From contig JAFBAO010000093.1 of the NCBI GenBank assembly GCA_019247715.1, positions 1 to 63,407 on the forward strand: DNA of 63,407 nt, read 5' to 3'. Below the pieces are notes generated by a model that did no database searches, was not told where the DNA came from, and was given only the letters and a program-made list of their open reading frames with translations. Positions 31,903-40,693 of the stretch are shown one piece after another (the first letter of the stretch is position 1; every line of letters starts with the position of its first letter). The position numbers and the translations under genes were made by a program. The stretch is from Caulobacteraceae bacterium. GTDB lineage: Bacteria > Pseudomonadota > Alphaproteobacteria > Caulobacterales > Caulobacteraceae.

Positions 31903-33171
31903 GTGAAGCCCGATCCCGCCCGAGCCGCCGCCTTCGATCTCGTCACCGCAGCGCTTGCCCGGCGGGCCGGCCTCGAGGCGGCGCTGGAGGCGCCGCACCT
32001 TGCGGCCCTGGCGCCCCAGGATCGCAGCTTCGCCCGGGCGCTGGCCATGACGACCCTGCGCCGGCTCGGCCCCATCGACGCGGCGCTCGGCGCGCGCCTC
32101 GCCCGCCCGCCCCCAGACCGGGTGCGCACGATCCTGAGGCTCGGGGCGGCCCAGCTCTTCTTCCTCGAGGTTCCGGACTACGCGGCGGTGGACGCCAGCG
32201 TCGCCCTGGCCGACTCCGAGCGGACGAGCCGACCGTTCAAGGGCCTGGTGAACGCGGTGCTGCGGTCGCTGGCGCGCGAGCGTCCGCCTCCCGCCGATCC
32301 TGCCGACCTGGCGCCGGCTTGGCTCTACGCCCGCTGGCGCGCCGCCTACGGCGAGCCGGCCGCGCGCGCCGTCGCGGCGAGGATCGCCGAGGAGCCGGCC
32401 GCCGATCTCACACCTCGCGACCCGGCAGACGTCTTGGCCCTCGCCGAGGCGCTGGAGGCCGAGCCGCTCGCCGGCGGGTCGCTTCGCAAGGCCGGACGGG
32501 GGCGGATCGAGGACTGGCCGGGATTCGCCGAAGGCCGCTGGTGGGTGCAGGACGCGGCGGCCGCGATCCCGGCCCGGCTGCTGGTCATCGCGCCGGGTCA
32601 GGCGGCGCTCGACATGTGCGCGGCTCCCGGCGGCAAGGCCTTGCAGCTCGCCGCGGCCGGCGCCCGGGTGGTCGCCCTCGATCGCTCCTCCGCTCGGCTG
32701 AAGCGGCTGCAGGAGTCTTTGGCGCGGACCGGCCTCGAGGCCGAAGTCGTCGCCGCCGAGGCCGAGGCATGGGCGGACCCGAGACGCTTCGCGGCGGTGC
32801 TGCTCGACGCCCCCTGTTCTTCCACCGGCACCTTCCGGCGCAACCCGGACGTGCTCTGGACGCTGCGCCCCGGCGACATCGCAAGGCTGGCGGCCGTCCA
32901 GGCGCGGCTGCTGGACGCGGCGGCCGAGCGCGCGGCGCCAGGCGGACGGCTGGTCTACTGCGTCTGTTCGCTGGAGACCGAGGAGGGCGAGGGCCAGGCG
33001 CGGGCCTTCCTGCGCCGCCGCCCCGACTTCAAGCTGGAGCCTATCGCCGCCGGCGAAGGCGGCGCCCCGGCCGCGAGCGTCGCGCCCGAGGGCTGGCTGC
33101 GGATCCTGCCCCATCACCTGGAGGGCGGGCTGGACGGCTTCTTCGTCGTCCGGTTTCGCCGGGACGACTGA
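31903..33171 (+). CDS. rsmB: 16S rRNA (cytosine-967-C5)-methyltransferase
   Basis: 422 aa from the GTG at 31903 (a TTG at 31867 would add 12 residues). The N-terminal NusB-like domain (ARAAAFDLVTAALARRAGL) precedes the SAM-dependent domain: DMCAAPGGKALQLAAAGARV, catalytic Cys in VLLDAPCSSTGTFRRNPDV, and the second Cys in LVYCVCSLETEEGE. It is the usual RsmB layout. An inverted repeat 25 bp past the stop may terminate it. Confidence 0.93.
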   Translation: MKPDPARAAAFDLVTAALARRAGLEAALEAPHLAALAPQDRSFARALAMTTLRRLGPIDAALGARLARPPPDRVRTILRLGAAQLFFLEVPDYAAVDASVALADSERTSRPFKGLVNAVLRSLARERPPPADPADLAPAWLYARWRAAYGEPAARAVAARIAEEPAADLTPRDPADVLALAEALEAEPLAGGSLRKAGRGRIEDWPGFAEGRWWVQDAAAAIPARLLVIAPGQAALDMCAAPGGKALQLAAAGARVVALDRSSARLKRLQESLARTGLEAEVVAAEAEAWADPRRFAAVLLDAPCSSTGTFRRNPDVLWTLRPGDIARLAAVQARLLDAAAERAAPGGRLVYCVCSLETEEGEGQARAFLRRRPDFKLEPIAAGEGGAPAASVAPEGWLRILPHHLEGGLDGFFVVRFRRDD

Positions 33172-33196
33172 CGGACCGAGCCAGTGTCCCGAGTCC

Positions 33197-33236
33197 GAAG
33201 TTCGCCAGTGGATGGGATGGGCGCCGGGCGAACTTC
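33197..33236 (+). terminator. Inverted repeat between convergent genes, possible bidirectional terminator
   Basis: Perfect 10-bp arms GAAGTTCGCC (33197-33206) and GGCGAACTTC (33227-33236) enclose a 20-nt loop. It sits 25 bp after rsmB and 10 bp beyond the small minus-strand gene, where a shared terminator would be expected. There is no T-run, so it is not a canonical intrinsic terminator. Confidence 0.4.
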
Positions 33237-33246
33237 AAATTCACCA

Positions 33247-33396
33247 CTAGGCGGGAACTTGCCCGCTCTTCATGGAGGCGAGGAAGTCGTCCTGGGCCTG
33301 GGCGGTGGCGATCTTCAGGTAGTCGGGCAGCATCGACGGGACCGCGATCTCCACCATCAGCCGGTTCTCGATCCAGAACTCGATCAGCTCGAACAC
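33247..33396 (-). CDS. Possible small protein (49 aa)
   Basis: GTG at 33396, stop at 33247. The translation ([20 protein letters not shown]..., ending [12 protein letters not shown]) has a balanced, protein-like composition with amphipathic helices, unlike the Arg- or Gly-rich shadow frames around it. No ATG is available upstream before a stop, and the upstream codons of the same frame ([15 protein letters not shown]) also look protein-like, so it may be the 3' remnant of a longer gene. It occupies most of the 373-bp gap between rsmB and rpe; the rest of the gap (33397-33544) shows only the rpe leader. Confidence 0.4.
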   Translation of the reverse strand: MFELIEFWIENRLMVEIAVPSMLPDYLKIATAQAQDDFLASMKSGQVPA

Positions 33397-33544
33397 CGGC
33401 CGCCCGGGCGGCCCGCGCCAGCAGCGCAGCGTCGGCCATCCCCCGCGCGCCCCGGTGGGCCGTTTTCAAGCCGGGGCTGTGAGGGACGAGGCCGTGAAGC
33501 ACGTCGCCTTGCCGGCCGCAGTCCGCGGGATTAAGTCCGGCCCC

Positions 33545-34210
33545 ATGACCCGACCGCAGCCGATCATCGCCCCCTCGATTCTGGCGGCCGACTTCGCGCG
33601 GTTAGGAGAGGAGGCGCGGGCGGCGGAAGCGGCGGGCGCGGACTGGCTGCACGTGGACGTGATGGACGGCCACTTCGTGCCCAACCTGACGATCGGCCCG
33701 GAGGTGGTGAAGGCGATCCGCCCGCACGTCACCATCCCCCTCGACGTCCACCTGATGATCTCGCCGGTCGACCCCTATCTGGAAGCCTTCCGCGCCGCCG
33801 GCGCCGACATCATCACCGTCCACCCGGAAGCCGGCCCGCATCTCGACCGCACCGTCAAGCGGATCCGGGAGCTGGGGGCCAAGGCGGGGGTGGCCTTCAA
33901 TCCCTCGACCCCTCCGGACACGATCGAATGGATGCTGGACGACATCGACCTCGTGCTCGTGATGTCGGTGAACCCCGGGTTCGGCGGCCAGTCGTTCATC
34001 CCTTCCCAGCTCAGCAAGATCGCTCGCCTGAAGGCCATGTTCGAGGCGGCGGGCCGCGACATCATCATCGAGGTGGACGGGGGCGTCACCCGCGAGACCG
34101 CGCCCCGTTGCCTGGCGGCGGGGGCGGGCGCTCTGGTCGCCGGCACCGCCGTCTTCAAGGGCGGCTCAGGGGCCTACGCCGCCAATATCCAGGCGCTCAA
34201 GCGCGCATAA
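33545..34210 (+). CDS. rpe: Ribulose-phosphate 3-epimerase
   Basis: Interconverts ribulose 5-phosphate and xylulose 5-phosphate in the pentose phosphate pathway. 221 aa from the ATG at 33545, where homology begins: [17 protein letters not shown], the metal-binding [31 protein letters not shown] and [12 protein letters not shown]. An open frame of 30 codons before the ATG is not part of the family. Confidence 0.97.
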   Translation: MTRPQPIIAPSILAADFARLGEEARAAEAAGADWLHVDVMDGHFVPNLTIGPEVVKAIRPHVTIPLDVHLMISPVDPYLEAFRAAGADIITVHPEAGPHLDRTVKRIRELGAKAGVAFNPSTPPDTIEWMLDDIDLVLVMSVNPGFGGQSFIPSQLSKIARLKAMFEAAGRDIIIEVDGGVTRETAPRCLAAGAGALVAGTAVFKGGSGAYAANIQALKRA

Positions 34211-34223
34211 GACCGAGGGGCTG

Positions 34224-35867
34224 ATGGCCAGGGCGCCCCGCACCTCGTCGTCGCCCGCGCCGGGCGTCCTCGCGTCGCTGGCGCGCCAGCTCGTCAGCGA
34301 ATGGCGGGCCGGGCCGATCCACCGCCTCACGCTGATGGGCCCGCCGCCGAGCGGCCTGGCGGCGTGGCCGCGCAATCCTCGGCCGGTGAGCGAGGCGGCG
34401 GGCGAGCGGCTCTTGCGCGGCGGGTTCCAGCTGGCGGGCCGCACGCTCGAGGTCGGCGCCGGCGGCGATCCCTGGGACCGGCCGTGTCCCGATGAGGCCT
34501 TCGCCGTGGCCCTGCACGGATTTGGATGGATGGGAGACCTTCTGACGTGCGGGCCTCCCGGCCTACGCGACGGCTTGAGGCTTTGGCGGGGCTGGCGGCG
34601 GCTATTCGACCGGCCAGGCGTCTTCGGCTGGAGCGGTTTGGCTCTGGAGCGGCGGGTGTTCAACCTCGCCTGTACGGTGCCGGTCCTGCTGCCGCTGACG
34701 ACCGACGTAGAGGCCGGGCTGTTTCTCGCCGACCTCGCCCGCCAGGCGCGGCATCTGCTGAGCGATCCCGGCGATCCCGGCCGGCGGCTGGAGCGCGCCA
34801 TCGCCGCGACCCTTGCCGGCGTCGCCCTGGCCGGGCCCGCCGGCGAAGGGCTGATCCGCGAGGGGCTGCGGCGCCTGGAGCGGCTTGCCCCGCTCGCGGC
34901 CCTGCCCGACGGCGTTCACGCCAGCCGCTCGCCCGAGCGGGGCCTGGAGCTGTTGTTCGATCTAGGGGCGCTGGACGACGCCCTCTCGCAGCGCGGCGCG
35001 CCGGCCCCTCCCGAAGCGGCCAGGGCCATCGACCGGCTGACCGGCGGCGCGCGCTTCTTCGTGCTCGGCGAACACCGGCTGGCGCGTTTCCACGGCGGCG
35101 AAAGCGGGAACCGGGAAGCGACGGCGACCGTCCTCGCGCTCGAGGCCGCCCGCGTGCAGATCATGAAGACGGCGCCTTATGGCCGCTATCAGAGTCTCGA
35201 GGGCCCTCGGCTGCGCGTCATCGCCGACGCCGGTCCGCCGCCGTCGGGCGACTGGGGACGGGCTGCCTGCGTGCAGCACGCGGCGTTGGAAGCAGCCGTC
35301 GACGGGCGACGGCTGATCCTCGGCTCGGCCTGGTCGGCGGCCGCGCCGGAGAGCGCGGCGGCGCTCGCCGGGCCGACCGGCGGCTCCTGTCTGGCGCTCG
35401 CGGACGTCTGGCCCGAGGCGGGAGAGGTGCGGGTCGAGCGCCAGGAGGCCGAGGGCGGCCTGTGGATCGACATGGTCCACGACGGGTGGCGGCCCAGCTT
35501 CGGCCTGGTCCACGCCCGCCGACTCTTCGTGGACGGCGTCGGCGGCGAGTTGCGCGGCGAGGATCAGCTGCGCGTGGAAGGCGTCGGCGCCGCGCGTCCC
35601 GGCCAGGTCCCGTTCGCAGTCCGCTTCCACCTGGCTCCCGGCGTCGCCGCCGAGGCGATCGAGGGCGCGGCCGAGGTGCGCCTGCAGCCGCCCGACGCGC
35701 CCGCCTGGCGGCTGAAGTCGGATGCGCCGCGGCTCTCGCTCGAGCCCGGCGTCGTCTTCGAAGCCGGCGAGGCGCTGCAGACGACGGTGGTCGTCCTGGC
35801 GGGCGAGACCACGGCGGGGCAGGGGGCGCGGGTGCGCTGGAAGCTTTCGCCCGAGAGCGACGGCTGA
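34224..35867 (+). CDS. Heparinase II/III-family protein
   Basis: 547 aa, starting 13 bp after rpe. An all-helical N-terminal toroid-like half (FGWMGDLLTCGPPGLRDGLR, LACTVPVLLPLTTD) is followed by a beta-rich C-terminal half with GHD-like HDGWRPSFGLVHARRLFVD. Family members of this type are found in alphaproteobacteria immediately before purH, as here. Heparinase-family enzymes are polysaccharide lyases, but the substrate of this branch is unknown and heparin is unlikely. Confidence 0.85.
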   Translation: MARAPRTSSSPAPGVLASLARQLVSEWRAGPIHRLTLMGPPPSGLAAWPRNPRPVSEAAGERLLRGGFQLAGRTLEVGAGGDPWDRPCPDEAFAVALHGFGWMGDLLTCGPPGLRDGLRLWRGWRRLFDRPGVFGWSGLALERRVFNLACTVPVLLPLTTDVEAGLFLADLARQARHLLSDPGDPGRRLERAIAATLAGVALAGPAGEGLIREGLRRLERLAPLAALPDGVHASRSPERGLELLFDLGALDDALSQRGAPAPPEAARAIDRLTGGARFFVLGEHRLARFHGGESGNREATATVLALEAARVQIMKTAPYGRYQSLEGPRLRVIADAGPPPSGDWGRAACVQHAALEAAVDGRRLILGSAWSAAAPESAAALAGPTGGSCLALADVWPEAGEVRVERQEAEGGLWIDMVHDGWRPSFGLVHARRLFVDGVGGELRGEDQLRVEGVGAARPGQVPFAVRFHLAPGVAAEAIEGAAEVRLQPPDAPAWRLKSDAPRLSLEPGVVFEAGEALQTTVVVLAGETTAGQGARVRWKLSPESDG

Positions 35868-35924
35868 GGCGGCGGGCCGCGCCTCTGGCCCTGGCGTCGG
35901 CGCCCGCGATCTCATAGAGTGCGC

Positions 35925-35998
35925 GCGCTCGCGTGACTGGCGAAGGGTGGATCACCACCGGGGAGCGCGGGCCTTGCTTGGAAGCCGCACGCCTGGGC
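35925..35998 (+). ncRNA. ZTP (pfl) riboswitch in the purH leader
   Basis: Folds as the ZTP aptamer: P1 GCGCT/AGCGC (35925-35929 with 35964-35968), conserved GTGACTGGCG in the P1 strand, P2 GGTGG-ATCA-CCACC (35946-35959), conserved CCACCGGGGAGCGC, then the 3' domain ending GCCGCACGCCTGGGC. These blocks match the pfl consensus closely. ZTP (phosphorylated AICAR) accumulates when 10-formyl-THF is short, and PurH consumes AICAR using that cofactor, so the gene context fits. The purH ribosome-binding site (GAAGGGA, about 36011) lies 12 nt after the aptamer and faces a CCTCTTTC stretch, suggesting translational control. Confidence 0.9.
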
Positions 35999-36022
35999 GC
36001 CTCTTTCGACGAAGGGACCGCC

Positions 36023-37633
36023 ATGTCCGCGCCTGACTTTCCGCCGCCCCCCGACAAGGTGCAGGTCCGCCGCGCCCTGATCTCGGTCTCCGACAAGACG
36101 GGGCTCTTGGAGACCGCCAAGGCGCTGAGCGACCTCGGCGTCGAGCTCGTCTCCACCGGCGGCACCCGCGCGGCCATCGCCGCGGCCGGCCTGCCGGTGA
36201 AGGACGTCGCCGAGCTCACCGGCTTTCCCGAGATGATGGACGGACGGGTCAAGACGCTTCACCCGGTCGTCCACGGCGGACTGCTCGGGGTGCGCGACGC
36301 CCCCGCCCACGCCGCGGCCATGGCCGAGCACGCGATCGGTGGGATCGATCTGCTTTATGTGAACCTCTATCCGTTCGAAGCGACCGTCGCGGCGGGCGCC
36401 GGCTTCGAGGCCTGTGTGGAGAATATCGACATCGGCGGGCCGGCGATGATCCGCTCGGCGGCGAAGAACCACGGCTACGTCGCCGTCTGCACCGGGCCGG
36501 ACGACATGGCGGAGGTGCTGGAGGCGCTGAGGCGCGAGGGGGGCGCGGGGCTCGCCCTGCGCCGCAAGCTCGCCGCCAGGGCCTTCGCCCGCACCGCCGC
36601 CTACGACGCGGCCATCTCCGCCTGGTTCGCGGGCGAGGCGGGCGAGGTCTGGCCGGCGCGCAAGGCCATCGCCGGCGCGCTGAAGCAGACCATGCGCTAT
36701 GGGGAGAATCCGCACCAGGCGGCGGCGCTCTATGTCTTTCCGGCGCCTCGCCCGGGCGTCGCCACCGCCCGCCAGCTGCAGGGCAAGGAGCTTTCCTACA
36801 ACAACATCAACGACACCGACGCGGCGCTGGAGCTGGTGGCCGAGTTCGACCCAGCGGCCAGCGCGGCCGTGGCGATCATCAAGCACGCCAATCCCTGCGG
36901 GGTCGCCCTCGGGCCCGACCTCAAGACCGCCTACGAGCGGGCGCTACAGTGCGATCCGGTGTCGGCGTTCGGCGGCATCGTCGCCCTCAACCGCCGCCTC
37001 GACGCCGACGCCGCCCGCGAGATCATCAAGATCTTCACCGAGGTGGTGATCGCCCCCGAGGCCGACGAGGAGGCCGTCGCGGTTTTCAAGCGGCGCAAGG
37101 ATCTTCGGCTCCTCGTCACCGGCGCCCTTCCCGATCCGCGCAGCCCCGGCGAGACCTTCAAGTCGGTGGCCGGCGGTTTCCTGGCCCAGGCCCGGGACGA
37201 CGCCCACATCACCGCCGCCGACCTGAAGATCGTCACCAAGCGCCAGCCTACCGAGGCCGAGGTGCGCGACATGTTGTTCGCCTTCACAGTGGCCAAGCAC
37301 GTGAAATCCAACGCCATCGTCTTCGCCAAGGACGGTCAGACCGCCGGCATCGGGGCGGGCCAGATGAACCGGCGCGACTCGGCCCGCATCGCCGCCATCC
37401 GCGCGGCCGAGGCCGCCGAAGCGGCCGGGCTGCCGCAGTCGCTGGCCAAGGGATCGGCCTGCGCCTCCGACGCCTTCTTCCCCTTCCCGGACGGAATGCT
37501 GCAGGCAGTGGAAGCTGGGGCCAGCGCGGTGATCCAGCCGGGCGGCTCGATCCGCGACGCGGAGGTGATCGCCGCCGCCGACGAGGCGGGCGTGACCATG
37601 GCGTTCACCGGCGTTCGGGTCTTCCGGCACTGA
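36023..37633 (+). CDS. purH: Bifunctional AICAR transformylase/IMP cyclohydrolase
   Basis: Last two steps of IMP synthesis: formylation of AICAR with 10-formyl-THF, then ring closure. 536 aa from the ATG at 36023. The N-terminal cyclohydrolase ([38 protein letters not shown]) and C-terminal transformylase ([33 protein letters not shown]) are complete. Reading through the upstream open frame would translate the riboswitch, so that start is rejected. Confidence 0.97.
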   Translation: MSAPDFPPPPDKVQVRRALISVSDKTGLLETAKALSDLGVELVSTGGTRAAIAAAGLPVKDVAELTGFPEMMDGRVKTLHPVVHGGLLGVRDAPAHAAAMAEHAIGGIDLLYVNLYPFEATVAAGAGFEACVENIDIGGPAMIRSAAKNHGYVAVCTGPDDMAEVLEALRREGGAGLALRRKLAARAFARTAAYDAAISAWFAGEAGEVWPARKAIAGALKQTMRYGENPHQAAALYVFPAPRPGVATARQLQGKELSYNNINDTDAALELVAEFDPAASAAVAIIKHANPCGVALGPDLKTAYERALQCDPVSAFGGIVALNRRLDADAAREIIKIFTEVVIAPEADEEAVAVFKRRKDLRLLVTGALPDPRSPGETFKSVAGGFLAQARDDAHITAADLKIVTKRQPTEAEVRDMLFAFTVAKHVKSNAIVFAKDGQTAGIGAGQMNRRDSARIAAIRAAEAAEAAGLPQSLAKGSACASDAFFPFPDGMLQAVEAGASAVIQPGGSIRDAEVIAAADEAGVTMAFTGVRVFRH

Positions 37634-37848
37634 GGCGACAAGGCGCGCGCTTGCCCTCGCAACGGGAGCTCTCGATATCTCGGCGGGCCGGCCTCCGGGC
37701 GGCCCGTGGCGCGACGAAGCTTGCGCTCGCCCCGCTTGGACTGATACCGGCGCGCACCCTAAGATAGGCGGAAGGCCGGACGCCGGAGGCTGAAGATTGG
37801 GAAGGAACCGCAGGCGCTTCGTTGGCGCCTCTTCGAAGGAGTGAGGCG

Positions 37849-38157
37849 ATGAATCTGAAACCCGGCTCGCGCTGGAAAAGCTCGGTCTGTACGGCCGAGG
37901 TGGTTGTGGTCAAGCCGCCCAAGGGCGAAGTCAGCCTCGAATGCGGCGGCGCTTCGATGGTGGCGCTTTCGGAGCAGAAGCCGGAAGGGCTGGCGGTCGA
38001 TCCGGCCCACGCGAGCGGCGTGCAGACCGGCAAGCGCTATTTCGATGAAGAGACCGGCATCGAGGTGCTGGGCAGCAAGCCCGGAGCGGGCTCGCTGGCG
38101 GTGAACGGCCGGCCGCTGCAGCTCAGGGAAGCCAAGGCGCTCCCGGCCTCCGACTAG
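37849..38157 (+). CDS. Small conserved protein of an acyl-CoA ligase operon (102 aa)
   Basis: ATG at 37849 after GGAGTGAGGCG. The sequence (MNLKPGSRWKSSVCTAEVVV, then VSLECGG and GKRYFDEETGIEVL) is a compact beta-rich protein with two cysteines and no signal peptide. I recall similar short proteins directly before acyl-CoA synthetase genes in actinobacteria and sphingomonads; that is memory, not a search. It ends 5 bp before the ligase gene, so they are one operon. Possibly an accessory or carrier-like partner; function unknown. Confidence 0.75.
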   Translation: MNLKPGSRWKSSVCTAEVVVVKPPKGEVSLECGGASMVALSEQKPEGLAVDPAHASGVQTGKRYFDEETGIEVLGSKPGAGSLAVNGRPLQLREAKALPASD

Positions 38158-38162
38158 ACCTC

Positions 38163-39674
38163 ATGCACACTTCCCTCCTGCTGGAGATGGGCGCGGAGGC
38201 CTTCCCCGAGCGGGTGGCCATCGGCACGCTGGAGAACGGCGTCACCTACGCCGGACTTCTGGAGCGCGCGCGCGGCGCGGCCGGCTGGTTCAACACCCAA
38301 CATCTCGACACGGTGGTCTTCATCGGCCTCAACGGTCCGGCGCTCTCGGCGGCCGTGTTCGGGAGCGCGCTGGCCGGCAAGCCCTTCGCGCCGCTCAACT
38401 ACCGCCTTTCCGACCCGGACCTGCGCAAGCTGCTGGCGCGCACCGCGCCCTCGGTGGCCATCGTCGACGACGACATGATCGAGCGCGTACGTGGGGTCGA
38501 GGGTGTGACCCTCCTCTCGCGGACCGATTTTGCGGCCGCTTGCCGCCACGTCGACTACCAGACCGCCGAGCTCGCCGAGGTCGACCCGGACATCGCCGTG
38601 CTGCTCTTCACCAGCGGCACCACCGGCGAGCCGAAGGCCGCGGTGCTGCGCCACCGGCACCTCACCTCCTACGTCATCTCCACCGTCGAGTTCATGGGCG
38701 CCGGCGAAGAGGAGGCGGCCCTGGTCAGCGTCCCGCCCTACCACATCGCCAGCATCTCGGCGGTGCTCACCGGCGTCTACAGCGGCCGGAGGGCGGTCTA
38801 CCTGCCGTCGTTCACTCCCGAGACCTGGGTCGATGTCGCCGCCTTCGAGAAGGTCACCCACGCCATGGTGGTGCCCACCATGTTGGGGCGGATCCTCGAG
38901 GTGCTCGAGAAGCGTAACGAGCGGTTGCCGCACCTGAGGGCGCTGTCTTACGGCGGCGGCCGGATGCCCCAGCCCACCATCGAGCACGCGCTGAAGCTTC
39001 TGCCCCAGGTGGAGTTCGTCAACGCCTACGGCCTCACCGAGACCAGCTCGACCATCTCCGTCCTCGGCCCTGAGGATCACCGGATGGCGATCACCTCGGA
39101 CGATCCGGCGGTGCGCCGGCGTCTGGGCTCGGTCGGCAAGCCGCTTCCCAGCCTGGAAGTCGAGATCCGTGGCCCCGAGGGCGAAAAGCTGGGTCCCGGC
39201 CAGGCGGGCGAGGTCTACGTCCGCGGCGAGCAGGTGGCCGGCGAATACCTGCACCGCAAGGCGATTCAGGACGACGGCTGGTTCCCCACTAACGACGCCG
39301 GCTGGCTGGACGAGGAGGGGTATCTCTACCTCGAGGGCCGGCTCGACGACGTGATCGTCCGGGGCGGGGAAAACATTTCTCCCGGCGAGATCGAAGATGT
39401 GTTGCGCGGCCACCCCGGCGTCGCCGACGTGGCGGTGCTCGGGGTCCCCGACGACCGCTGGGGCGAGCGGGTGGCGGCGGTGGTGGCCCCGCGCGAGCCG
39501 GCGCCGTCCGTCGAAGAGCTCAGTGAATGGGTGCGCGCGCGGCTGCGCTCCACCAAGACGCCGGAGACCTGGGAGTTCCGCCCCGAGCTGCCCTACAACG
39601 AAACCGGCAAGCTGCTGCGGCGGGTCCTGAAGCAGGAGCTGGCCGAGGCGGCGAGCCGGCCGCGATCGGACTGA
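38163..39674 (+). CDS. AMP-forming acyl-CoA synthetase/ligase
   Basis: 503 aa, class I adenylate-forming enzyme that activates a carboxylic acid as its CoA thioester. Motifs: P-loop LLFTSGTTGEPKAA (about residues 147-160), NAYGLTETSS (about 287), the hinge GRLDDVIVRGGENISPGEIE, and the catalytic Lys in NETGKLLRR (about 483). The substrate is not predictable; its downstream partners are a crotonase and a CoA-transferase, so the product probably enters a dehydration or hydration and CoA-recycling pathway. It is the key enzyme of the operon 37,849-43,097. Confidence 0.9.
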   Translation: MHTSLLLEMGAEAFPERVAIGTLENGVTYAGLLERARGAAGWFNTQHLDTVVFIGLNGPALSAAVFGSALAGKPFAPLNYRLSDPDLRKLLARTAPSVAIVDDDMIERVRGVEGVTLLSRTDFAAACRHVDYQTAELAEVDPDIAVLLFTSGTTGEPKAAVLRHRHLTSYVISTVEFMGAGEEEAALVSVPPYHIASISAVLTGVYSGRRAVYLPSFTPETWVDVAAFEKVTHAMVVPTMLGRILEVLEKRNERLPHLRALSYGGGRMPQPTIEHALKLLPQVEFVNAYGLTETSSTISVLGPEDHRMAITSDDPAVRRRLGSVGKPLPSLEVEIRGPEGEKLGPGQAGEVYVRGEQVAGEYLHRKAIQDDGWFPTNDAGWLDEEGYLYLEGRLDDVIVRGGENISPGEIEDVLRGHPGVADVAVLGVPDDRWGERVAAVVAPREPAPSVEELSEWVRARLRSTKTPETWEFRPELPYNETGKLLRRVLKQELAEAASRPRSD

Positions 39675-39679
39675 GGGCC

Positions 39680-40693
39680 ATGCCGGCCGACCTCTCGCCC
39701 GCGGCCGAAAGCGCCCTGCGCGAGTTGGAGGACGCCGGCGCTCTAGGCCTGGCGGTGACCGAGGCGGCGGCCGGCCGGCTCCCCGCGCCCGTTCCCGGCG
39801 CTTCCGGCATCGTTCAGACGGCCGTCCATCGGCGAGGTCCGATCCCCACCGAGGGTCTCGAGCCGTTTGACGTCCTGCTCAGCGCCGATCCTCAGGCGCC
39901 CCGCCCCTGGGTGGGCGCGCCGGCCGAAGGGCTGGATGCGGCGTTCGCTCGGCTGGAGAAGGCCGCGGCGCGCCAGCCGGTGGCGGCCGCGGTCGCCGCC
40001 CAGGTGCTGAGGATGAGCCTCAGCCTCACCTTCGAGCAGGCGCTGGCCCTGGAGTCGCTGGCCTATTCGATGTTGCTGGCGAGCGAGGGGTTCAAGGCCT
40101 GGCGGGCGGCGAACCCGCCGCGCCGCCGCCCCGCAGAGCTCGCGCCCCGGGTCCGCGTCGAGCGGCAGGGCGACGTGCTCTCGATCCGCCTCACCCGGGC
40201 GGCGGCGCGCAACGCCGTGGACGCCAGGATGCGCGACGCCCTGGCGGAGGCGCTGGAGTTTGCCCGCATCGACCCTGAACTGGCGCCGGTGGTGCTGAGC
40301 GGCGAGGGCCCCGCGTTCAGCGCCGGCGGCGACCTCGACGAGTTCGGCCAGGCCGACGACCCCGGCCGCGCCCACGCCATCCGGACCCTTCGCTCGGCGA
40401 CCGGCTGCGTCGCGGCGATCGCGGGACGCGTCACCGCCCGCCTCCACGGGGCCTGCGTGGGGGCCGGGGTCGAGATCCCCGCGGCCGCCGGCCGGGTCCT
40501 CGTCCGCGCGGACACCATCTGCCGCCTGCCGGAAGTCGCCATGGGCCTCATTCCGGGAGCCGGCGGCACGGCCTCGATCCCCCGCCGCATCGGACGCCAG
40601 CGCGCCTGCTACATGGCGATCGCCGGCGCCGAGGTGGACGCCGAGACGGCGCTTGGCTGGGGTCTGGCCGACGCCCTGGACGAAGGGCCGTGA
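39680..40693 (+). CDS. Circularly permuted enoyl-CoA hydratase/isomerase-family protein
   Basis: 337 aa from the ATG at 39680. The crotonase core occupies residues 157-330: oxyanion-hole FSAGGDL, GACVGAGVEI with Glu265, and RLPEVAMGLIPGAGGT with Glu285; both hydratase glutamates are kept. The protein then ends at GLADALDEGP, exactly where normal crotonases begin their C-terminal helices. Those helices appear instead at the N-terminus (about 84-146: LDAAFARLEKAAARQ, LTFEQALALESLAYSMLLAS). This is domain-order inversion, not simple truncation. Stop and start of the next gene overlap (GTGA). Confidence 0.85.
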   Translation: MPADLSPAAESALRELEDAGALGLAVTEAAAGRLPAPVPGASGIVQTAVHRRGPIPTEGLEPFDVLLSADPQAPRPWVGAPAEGLDAAFARLEKAAARQPVAAAVAAQVLRMSLSLTFEQALALESLAYSMLLASEGFKAWRAANPPRRRPAELAPRVRVERQGDVLSIRLTRAAARNAVDARMRDALAEALEFARIDPELAPVVLSGEGPAFSAGGDLDEFGQADDPGRAHAIRTLRSATGCVAAIAGRVTARLHGACVGAGVEIPAAAGRVLVRADTICRLPEVAMGLIPGAGGTASIPRRIGRQRACYMAIAGAEVDAETALGWGLADALDEGP

